A stretch of DNA of 54,619 nucleotides, from NCBI GenBank assembly GCA_030407315.1, contig JALQPE010002525.1:1-54619 (forward strand), written 5' to 3'. A program made the translations under genes and the position numbers. The notes beneath the pieces were generated by a model, which had not been told where the DNA came from, ran no database searches, and saw only the letters and a list, made by a program, of their open reading frames with translations. How positions within the stretch are numbered: the stretch's first letter is position 1; the number at the start of each line of letters is the position of its first letter. This document shows, one piece after another, positions 43,160 to 51,672 of the stretch. Source of the DNA: Asparagopsis taxiformis (taxonomy: Eukaryota > Rhodophyta > Florideophyceae > Bonnemaisoniales > Bonnemaisoniaceae).

Positions 43160-46100
43160 ATGGATCATTCCTTCTCTCAACCAGACCACTCTGTTCCCGA
43201 CTCCACCCGCTCCAACACCGCCACTCCACCGTCCCATCCTGTCCCTGCATCTGACCACGCCCATCAAACGACCTCTGCCCCTCCCGCCGTAGCTGATTCC
43301 GCGCCCACCGAGTCCCATCCACCTCCGCAACCCCCATCATCTCCCTCACTCCACCCAGTGTCCCACCCATCTCACCCGCTTCCCCACTCCACTCCTGCAT
43401 TGTCTCCCGCCCAACCATCACGTACCCCACAGCCCGCTGCCTTCTACGTCCCCCGAAACTCCCGTCAGATTGTCCTCGACTTTTCCCGAAACTCCCGTAC
43501 TCCAGAAAGCAAGGCCAGGCACGCCCTCCTGTCCGATGACCCAAACAATAACGCCATAGCTCTCGTCGGCATGGGTGGCGCAGGCAAAACTACCATCCTG
43601 CGTGCCCTCGGCAGACGTGCAGATGTTTGGCAAAAGTTCCCGGACGGCGTGTGGTTCATTGAACTCGGTCACGACGCCAAAGTGCAGAGGCTGTTGAACC
43701 AGCTGAAGCAGATTGTCACCGACGCATTCCCAGATTTCCTCCCCAAATTCATTGAACTCACTGCAAATGACGACACTCATGCCAACATGATGGAGAAGCT
43801 GGTTGACCTGCTCAGTTTGAAGCGCTTTCTCCTCATCTTTGACGACGTGTGGGATCTCGATCCCACTGTCTACAAGTTGGTAGACATTGCCTGCAAAGGT
43901 GTCCAGGAAATGGATGGAGGAAGTTGCAAGGTGCTGACGTCGACTCGGAATGAGGCGATAGGTCGTGTACCTACGCATGATGTGTCAATTGCAGTGAGTC
44001 CTGGAGATGTGCGGAGGGAAACATGCATCGCAATTCTGTGCGGGTATGCTGGGATCGACTGTACCAGGCTTGTGTCGTGGTCATCGGGCAATCGTGATGC
44101 ACTGGACAACATCATTGACCTATGTGCGGGACTACCACTGGCACTGAGTGTAGCTGGGTCTGGGATGCAAGAAGTAATTGGTCGATGCACAGATGCGAGT
44201 GGGCCGAATGCCATTGTGCAATACTGGGAGAGTCTGAAGCGGAGTAGTGTAGAACTGCGTGATGCAGAGAGTGGGAGTAGGCATGTGGGGCTGGATGCAG
44301 CTATCCAGACGAGCTTGGGGTCGCTGGAGAGAGGGTGGAAGGGGAAGAGCATGGGGGTGGGAGAGATGTTTCGATCGTTTTGCGTAGTGGAAAAGCAGAT
44401 GTGTGTTCCATTGTGTGTGATCGAGAAGATATGGGGCGTAGAAGATGGGCTAGCAAGGGTGAGGATGTTTTCGAGACACAGTCTAGTATCACTGGACGAA
44501 GATGAGGGAGGGTTGGTGAGGGGGATCCGACTCCATGATCTTGTTCACGATGTGTGTGTCGAAATGGCGGAGGGGAAGGAGGGAGTACGAGGGTGGCATT
44601 GCCGGCTCGTGGATGGATACCGGAGATCACTACGGACTAGTCAAGGGGCTGCTGAAGATCATGCATCGAATGAAGTAGGAGGGAGTACCGAGAGTGAAGA
44701 AGACAAATGGTGGGAACTGAAGACGGAAGAGAAGTACATGAGCGATAACGTGGTACGACACCTGCTCGGAGCTGGGCGGGTGAGTGCGACGCTCAAGTTG
44801 TTGACGGATTATCGATGGATCGAGAAGATGAATAAGGATGAAGAGCGAGCACCGTTCCAGAAGGTCATCGGCGAGCTGGAACTGGTACGAAGGCATTTAG
44901 AAGAAGAAGAGAAGACAGAAGCTGGAAGAAGAACAGTCAGCGATTTGTACATCGTCACGAGGGCAATGGAGCTTTGTATGATGCCGTACTGTATGAAGAA
45001 CCGAGAAGAATGTACTTTTCAACTATTTGGGCGATTGCGCGATGTTGTGAGCGAGAGTGGGGTAGTAGAGCGAATAGTGTGTAGTATTGAGAGATATGCG
45101 GAGCGGCCTTGGGCTCGTTGTGGGCCTGGGGTGTTGACGAGTGGGAGAAGCTTGTTGCGACGTGTACTGGAGGTAGAGGGTGGCGGACTAGGCATGTGTG
45201 TGCGGGGTGGAGGGGAAGAAGTGATTGTGGGAGGGTGGGGCGGGAAGGTGTGGGTGTTGGATGGTCGAGATGGGAGGGTGAAGAGGACGCTGGTTGAAGA
45301 CGAAGATAGTGCCTTCCTGTATGTGTTTTTCGACCGCTCTTCGGGTTTGATATATTCATGCACGAGAAGAGGACAAGTGACAATCTGGAAAGAGGAGAAG
45401 AAGTTGCGATCGATGCAAGCCGAAGTAGGAGAGGAAGAAGATTCGATCGGTTGTGTGCAAGTGTTGCCGTCGTCGAAGAAAGTGGTTCTGGGAACTAATA
45501 AAGGGCGACTACTGTGGATGGATGCAACGAGCGGGAGAGTAGTTCGAACTGTCGACGCGCATTCTGTTGGAGTGACTTCGCTGGCGATCGGAGGAAGCGA
45601 AACTGTGATGGTGTCTGGATCGTGGGATGGGACGATTCGTGCATGGGATACGAAAAGCTTCGACGACAGTGGCACTGTGTTCGAGCGGCACACAGACTGG
45701 GTGACCAGCGTGGCATTGAGCGCTGATGGGAGACTACTGGCCTCAGCGTCGTCGTCGAGGTACAAAAGCGTTCGGCTTTGGGACGTGCCGAGTGGTGAGC
45801 CATTATGGACATCACCTCACGAATATGACAATCCTGTGGTTTGTGTCCTGTTCAGTAGCGATGATCGCTTGTTGTATTCTATTGGCCCCTATGGAACGAA
45901 CGTATGGCGGGTGGGGAATGGTGGTTGTGACGTGTCACTGGCGCACACTCTCCCTATTTCGTCATCTTCAATTTCCGATTCGTACGGTCTGGGAGACGGC
46001 CCGGAACTATTCGTAATGAATGGCGATCGAGTACAAGTTTGGGATGCGCGACAAGTCGACTGCAGCGACGATTCGGTCGGTGCATTTCTTCAGGATGCCA

Positions 46101-47593
46101 GGAGATTTGGAGTTTCTGAGGACGGGACGACAATGGTGACGTTGGATCGCGGTTCGCAATGGATGGAGATACGCAACGTGTGTGACGTGTGTGATCGCAT
46201 CGATCGCGTCATTTCCAGTTTCGACAAACCCGGTTATGATCGTTCGCATTGGCAAGAATCACTGGCCATATCAAACAACCAGCGATTCGTCGCCTATTCT
46301 CTTCGTGGCAGTTGTGTTGTTCACATCGTTGACGTGCAGAATGGAAATGTTTTGCACACTCTCTCTGATCTCGAGGAATGGTTGTATTCTTTGACACGCG
46401 ATGAACTGGATGACGCATCGAATTCCGCAGACTCGAGTCGTACGGCACGAGTTGAACAAATGAACAAGAATGTTGGGCTACTGTCATTCAGTTCAGACAG
46501 TACGGTTATTTCAGCTTTCGCAGCCGCAAACCCGAACCGGAACTGGAACCGATTTGACGGGAATCCACTGACTGTCGAGACAAAGTCTGTGTCTTGGAAT
46601 GTATCGTCAGGAGAACCCATCGACGAAACACATCCGGACGCCGATAGCACCGCAATGAGTAGCACAGTAACCCCTCGCTTGGTCTGCAATCCGCAGTTTG
46701 ACGGAAAGGACTTCCGTTTTCCGCGAAATGTCAAGTACGAACACGGCCAATCGTCTTTCACCATAGCCACCATGGAGGATGATTTGATTGGAGCCCATTA
46801 CAGCGCCAATGCATCCCGATTACTCTTTTCAACACAGCGAATGGGTATGTGCTATGTGGATCTAATCACTGACAACACTAGTCTCCCGCCACGCAATACA
46901 CCCCCTCTTCCACTCCTCAAACCTCGTCTACATCTACCCCCACCACAGCACACAATCACAGATTCCGAAGCCGACGAAGTATATGACGTCTTCATAAGCC
47001 ACGCCGGCACCGACAAGTTCACCATCGCATTGCCGTTGTACAACCTACTCGTCGCTCTCGGTTTCAAGGTGTTTCTGGACCGGCCAGAGCTGCGGCCCGG
47101 GGAGGATGCACCCGAGAAGATGATCAAGGCGATGCGAACAGCGAAGATTGCAGTTGTGATACTGTCGCCGGAGTATGCTGCGCGGAAATGGACGCTGAAG
47201 GAGCTGATGTGCTTTTTGGAGCGATTCCGTGCCGGTGGGGAGAGAGAGATAATCATTATTCCGGTGTTCTACCGGTTGACACTGGACAACTGCAGAAACG
47301 AAAAATCGCTGTTTGGGGCCAAGAACGACAAGGGAGAGAATGTGTTTGTGGCTGAAGGGTTTCTGGAGCGAATGGTGGGTGAGCGGGAATATGAAGTACG
47401 TGATGTATTGCAAGTTCTACAGTCGCTGAGCGTAGTGACAGGTATCGAGAACGAGGCGAAAGTGACGAATGGAGAAAGTGAAGAGGAGAAAGTGGCGCAA
47501 ATGCAATTTGCTGAGAAGATCCGGGACGCTGTTGTGGAGGCGAAGAATCGTCAGAATAGTGGGCAGGCTGCAGGTCCTAGTAGTGCACGGTAG
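43160..47593 (+). CDS. G3: intact NB-ARC-WD40-TIR protein
   Basis: A single exon of 1477 codons with ATG in ACCATGG context. Residues 1-100 are Pro/Ser-rich and probably disordered. The NB-ARC domain has P-loop GMGGAGKTT (137-145), Walker B LLIFDDVWD (D228, D229), T-S-T-R (260-263), GLPLAL (324-329) and an LHD motif (458-460) in the MHD position. A conserved helical linker starts near 526 (YMSDNVVRHLLGAG). The WD40 region covers about 675-1235, long enough for two propellers, with clear blades such as GTIRAWDT and SVRLWDV. A Pro-rich linker leads to a C-terminal TIR domain (about 1275-1423) opening YDVFISHAG and keeping E1348 in the W-T-L-K-E-L helix. By analogy with Apaf-1 and NLRs it should be an ATP/ADP-switched oligomerising sensor whose propeller detects a ligand and whose TIR signals, perhaps by NAD cleavage. 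Ligand and pathway are unknown. Confidence 0.9.
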   Translation: MDHSFSQPDHSVPDSTRSNTATPPSHPVPASDHAHQTTSAPPAVADSAPTESHPPPQPPSSPSLHPVSHPSHPLPHSTPALSPAQPSRTPQPAAFYVPRNSRQIVLDFSRNSRTPESKARHALLSDDPNNNAIALVGMGGAGKTTILRALGRRADVWQKFPDGVWFIELGHDAKVQRLLNQLKQIVTDAFPDFLPKFIELTANDDTHANMMEKLVDLLSLKRFLLIFDDVWDLDPTVYKLVDIACKGVQEMDGGSCKVLTSTRNEAIGRVPTHDVSIAVSPGDVRRETCIAILCGYAGIDCTRLVSWSSGNRDALDNIIDLCAGLPLALSVAGSGMQEVIGRCTDASGPNAIVQYWESLKRSSVELRDAESGSRHVGLDAAIQTSLGSLERGWKGKSMGVGEMFRSFCVVEKQMCVPLCVIEKIWGVEDGLARVRMFSRHSLVSLDEDEGGLVRGIRLHDLVHDVCVEMAEGKEGVRGWHCRLVDGYRRSLRTSQGAAEDHASNEVGGSTESEEDKWWELKTEEKYMSDNVVRHLLGAGRVSATLKLLTDYRWIEKMNKDEERAPFQKVIGELELVRRHLEEEEKTEAGRRTVSDLYIVTRAMELCMMPYCMKNREECTFQLFGRLRDVVSESGVVERIVCSIERYAERPWARCGPGVLTSGRSLLRRVLEVEGGGLGMCVRGGGEEVIVGGWGGKVWVLDGRDGRVKRTLVEDEDSAFLYVFFDRSSGLIYSCTRRGQVTIWKEEKKLRSMQAEVGEEEDSIGCVQVLPSSKKVVLGTNKGRLLWMDATSGRVVRTVDAHSVGVTSLAIGGSETVMVSGSWDGTIRAWDTKSFDDSGTVFERHTDWVTSVALSADGRLLASASSSRYKSVRLWDVPSGEPLWTSPHEYDNPVVCVLFSSDDRLLYSIGPYGTNVWRVGNGGCDVSLAHTLPISSSSISDSYGLGDGPELFVMNGDRVQVWDARQVDCSDDSVGAFLQDARRFGVSEDGTTMVTLDRGSQWMEIRNVCDVCDRIDRVISSFDKPGYDRSHWQESLAISNNQRFVAYSLRGSCVVHIVDVQNGNVLHTLSDLEEWLYSLTRDELDDASNSADSSRTARVEQMNKNVGLLSFSSDSTVISAFAAANPNRNWNRFDGNPLTVETKSVSWNVSSGEPIDETHPDADSTAMSSTVTPRLVCNPQFDGKDFRFPRNVKYEHGQSSFTIATMEDDLIGAHYSANASRLLFSTQRMGMCYVDLITDNTSLPPRNTPPLPLLKPRLHLPPPQHTITDSEADEVYDVFISHAGTDKFTIALPLYNLLVALGFKVFLDRPELRPGEDAPEKMIKAMRTAKIAVVILSPEYAARKWTLKELMCFLERFRAGGEREIIIIPVFYRLTLDNCRNEKSLFGAKNDKGENVFVAEGFLERMVGEREYEVRDVLQVLQSLSVVTGIENEAKVTNGESEEEKVAQMQFAEKIRDAVVEAKNRQNSGQAAGPSSAR

Positions 47594-50500
47594 AATGATG
47601 ATAAAAAGATGATGGGATTGAAACTGAGTGACTAAAGATGTAGGTAGGAGTCGTGGTGTTGGAGTTTATTGGTCCGCAACTGAAACGGACGAGCTGTGAT
47701 GATGGCGGTGGGCGACACAGATAGAATATTTCGAAATGCAGTGAGATGTGCACGACGGGATGATAAGCGAATTTCGACTTGCGAGAATGATGCGCAACCT
47801 TTTCGTTGTGGACTCAGGGAGGCAGGTAAGTGCATTTGGTGATTTCGCACGGAGGCTGCCAAAGTGGAGGCAGTCTATACAGTGCATCTCGCAATGTTTC
47901 GCTATTCACACACTCGTTCACATTTCATGCACCCATCGCAACGCGCAGTCTACACCACACATCTTCGCAAACGGCAGCTGCAAGTATGGAGCCAACTCGG
48001 CCAAACCATTGTGCGCTCGACGCGATACGCATTTCTACTCTGGGTGCAATGATATATTCGATGTGCGAAACAATCAGAAGTTAGACATGAAATGACCCAC
48101 ATGAGGTAGAGAAGACTCGCCCACGCAAGATGTATGGGCTGCTTGCAAAAGACAACTGGCGATGATGGGGTGATAGGGGTGTTGGCGAAGGATGGATGTT
48201 CACTCGAGATGACGCATGGATGGGAAATGGCGTGGAATTTGTCGAAACATGGCGGATGCGCGACGGTGAACGGAGGTGAAAGTCGAGAGCTGTCAGCGCG
48301 ATGATCGAGGTGAACAAATGTGCATGGCGGCGGGCAGCGCGACTGGGAGTTAAAGTGGCTGTGGGAGCGTGTGAAAATAAGAAAAACGGGTATCACAAAT
48401 TTAGAGACATCGGCGAGACACTCGGAGACATCCATGGACTATGGAATGACAGGAAAGTGTCGAATCGTTCAGCATCACACGCGACGCTTCACTCGACCGG
48501 ACGTGTTTTCCGATGATGTGACTCGTGGTGGTGTTGGGCGCAATTGAAGTGTGCGCCGCAACGTTGTGGCGATGGACGGAGACTCGGGGAGTGCTGGTGT
48601 GTGTGGCAGTTGGGCATGATGATAGTAGAATTGTGATGCCGGTGCACATGCGACAGTTGAGCGCGTCCACTGCAACATGTGGTATGTGCGATAAATAGGA
48701 AAGGCGTTTGGTGCAATTGTTGCGACTGTGTGTGACGGTGGATGTCGATTGCGTCACGTGACCAGAGTTGTTATGTATGTCGGTCGGTGTCATTGTGCCG
48801 ATACATTTGTTTGTCTGTCTTTGCAGATGCATCGTGTATTCCACGCTGCGCTCTATGTTCCATCAGCGTATCGTTGGACACATCCACTCGTCAACTTGTT
48901 CCACGTGCGCTTCGCTCGCTTCCTCGTTTGTATTCTCAGCACTGGTTGATATGGATTCAACAGCACAATTGTAAGACATTCCAAGTTATCCCTCGAGAAT
49001 GAATAGTTAATGCAGACGGCTTTAGCAAGATTGTTCTTCTTAGTACCTCGTCCACGTACTACCCATAATGCTACTGAAGTGCAATCCATAACCATGTTTA
49101 ATGATAAGAGCGATAGTACTACGGGCACTCAAAAAATGACGATGGGTTTCAATCCATCCCAAAACTTCTACAACATCCCGGTTTCACGCTTGTATGGCCA
49201 TCGGTACGTACACACTACATGGCCGTTTCATCTCCAGCATCACCACTGCTCTCTCCAGCCTCCATCTCCATCACTTCTACCCTCGCTGTTCCAACCCTCC
49301 CATCCATCTCGATTGGTCTAATGTTCTATTCCGGTAGAACACAACCGTGTAACAAACTAAAATAATCAGGTGCATCGACTTACTCCATCATCACACCCTT
49401 CCCTATTCAGTATCTGCTGCTCACAACCCGTCCCCGAACCGTGGACACATCCAATGCATTTTTCTTCCTCCCATCCCTAGCAATGTTTGCAAGATGGGAT
49501 GTACGCTTCCCCTCCGCTCACTGCGCTCGTTCATCTGCAACGTACGCGAGGGATGATTGCCAACATAAACTGTATCTACCCTGTACCTGCATGCAGATCC
49601 ATAAAACGGTTTCACCACCGTGGTGGTCTGCATTGATGGACATCTCATCTACGAACGCACCAACGCATGCCATTCAGCCAGTGCAAACGCCGCTTCTGTT
49701 GCCTCACTGTGTACGTCACGCCCATACAGAGCGCTATGGACGTATGGAAGCGGCCTGTCAGTGCGTACATCATCATCTGTTGGAGCATCCATTCAAGTCA
49801 TATGGTGATACAACCAAGCTGTCGCGACGCTCTCCGCGATATGCGCGATATGGGGCGATGAACTGCATTTCAAAGAAGGTCAGGTGGTTGGCGGCATTGC
49901 GACCGACAGCAGACTTTGCAACGCACACGCAGGTATCGAACGCGAATTGTCGGGATGAATCAGTTGTGACTTGACTGCGACTAGGGGCGACGCTCGCGAC
50001 GATGCAATATATCGTGTGTGTACTCAGTCGAATCGAGTCGATGATCGATGGTTTGAGATCGACATGCGGATCAGAATTTTATAATTTTTTCAATTTCTGT
50101 CCCAACTGTCCGTCTCGATTTCGGAGCACCATTCTCTCAGACACCTCAGTTAGTTATCAGTAGACTCTATTCCGCCGGCGCTCCGCAAGTGCTCCGTCAG
50201 CCATGGACAGGCGTGCGGATACATGAACTGAGGTGGGCACAATGCACGCTGGGTGAGGGTTGGACACAACTTTCATGTCTCAAAGATACCGAGCGATGCG
50301 TTGTACTATTGACTGGGCACATTTGTTCGGCAGCGATGACACCGTTCTTCGTACTACCTGTTTGTTGTGCTGAGGCAGAGATTCCGGAAGGCAGTTGGGG
50401 AGCGTGTGAGGTCGTGATGGTGTTGTAAAGGCCGGTAGGATATATGGTTTGCATGCAATGCGAATGTGGTGCGTCTGGAAGTAGTGGTACATGCGAAATG

Positions 50501-50950
50501 AAGTCTGTATCGGTTCCGCTATACGTCACTGCTGCGTGTCGCATTGCTGAGCTACACACGAGCATATACATATGTACATTTCATCGCTGCTGCGTCGCGT
50601 CGCATTGGGTCCCACCGAGTGCACACAACCCATACATCTGGTATGTGTCATTGGTGCTCACAAATGGCGCTTGGTACATTTGATTTAACTAGGCCAGGTC
50701 TGAGCGTGAGCGCCAGCTCCTTCACATGGCCGATCTATTTGTTTCAACTGGTGTGTGTTGAGTTATTGTGCAGGTACACGCGTTCGCCAGTTTGTATACA
50801 GAAACGCTTGCAGGTGCATGATCTATTCCACGCTGCGCAGTGCACTCCATCAACTTATCGTTGCACACATTCACTCTACTACTATTTCCTCATACACTAT
50901 CGTCGCTGTGCAGAAACTTGTTTCACTACTTGTCAAGTAGAGCACTAGCT
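47594..50950 (+). repeat. Block C: downstream flank of G3
   Basis: This is the best-preserved version of the flank repeated in blocks A and B. Matches run from about 48085 (ATGTATGGGCTGCTTGC) to about 50940. Conserved phrases include GTCACGTGAC at 48753-48762 and GTGTATTCCACGCTGCGC near 48833, the latter echoed near 50827 by an internal duplication about 2 kb apart. Frames on both strands shift between the three copies, so I support no gene here. Block C shows that A and B are the 3' remains of lost G3-like genes. Confidence 0.65.
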
Positions 50951-51672
50951 TAGTTTACTCGGAGAGGCCAGGGTCATCTGTTCCCTTCCTTCTTCGCATG
51001 CACGCTGTAAACGCAAATAAATCTGAATATCAATCTTCATGAAACTCTACCACCCAGTTGTTCTATAGTCTCGCTCCTGCAATCGTGACTGTGTTCACCG
51101 CCCGACCACTTCCATCCCGCCTCTATCTATCCTTCCCGTCCGAATCGACTGACGATCCACGGATCTAGTCCCAGATCACATGCATAGCTCAACAGCATGC
51201 CACTTGGCACATGATCATTGCACCGACCCCTCTCGATTGAGTTTATGACAACAATGCACACACGTCTATTGTCTCTACACTACCATATTTCTACATGTGC
51301 ACCATATCCCTCCGCGTCCGACTTGAACAGCATCGCTCCCCAACGCCATCGCCTACCATTGCCCTCAACAACACCTCTCTGCAACTCTGCGCCCGCCGAC
51401 TCTTCTACTCTCGTATCGCTGAAATCTTCCGTAGCACTGCCTCCGTCCTTATCTCTTCGCCTTGAAGACTTCAACGTCATCGCTCTTCGACTGACCCCAA
51501 CGACAAACACATTCTCTCTCCACTTCTACGCACACCGCCGACTCTTCTACTCTTGTATCACCGAAACCTTCTGCGCTGCTGCTTCCGTTCTTACCGTTCC
51601 ATTCGTTCTATTAGTCTCCACTACTAACGCTCCCCTCTCTCCACTGTTCTCTCACACGTATCATATCGCACC
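50951..51672 (+). promoter_or_regulatory. Upstream region and leader of G4
   Basis: C- and T-rich before the ATG. It holds a tandem duplication: CGCCGACTCTTCTACTCTCG near 51390 and CGCCGACTCTTCTACTCTTG near 51535. The leader is not alignable with those of G2 and G3 in detail but has the same composition and duplicated structure. No TATA box stands out. Confidence 0.35.
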
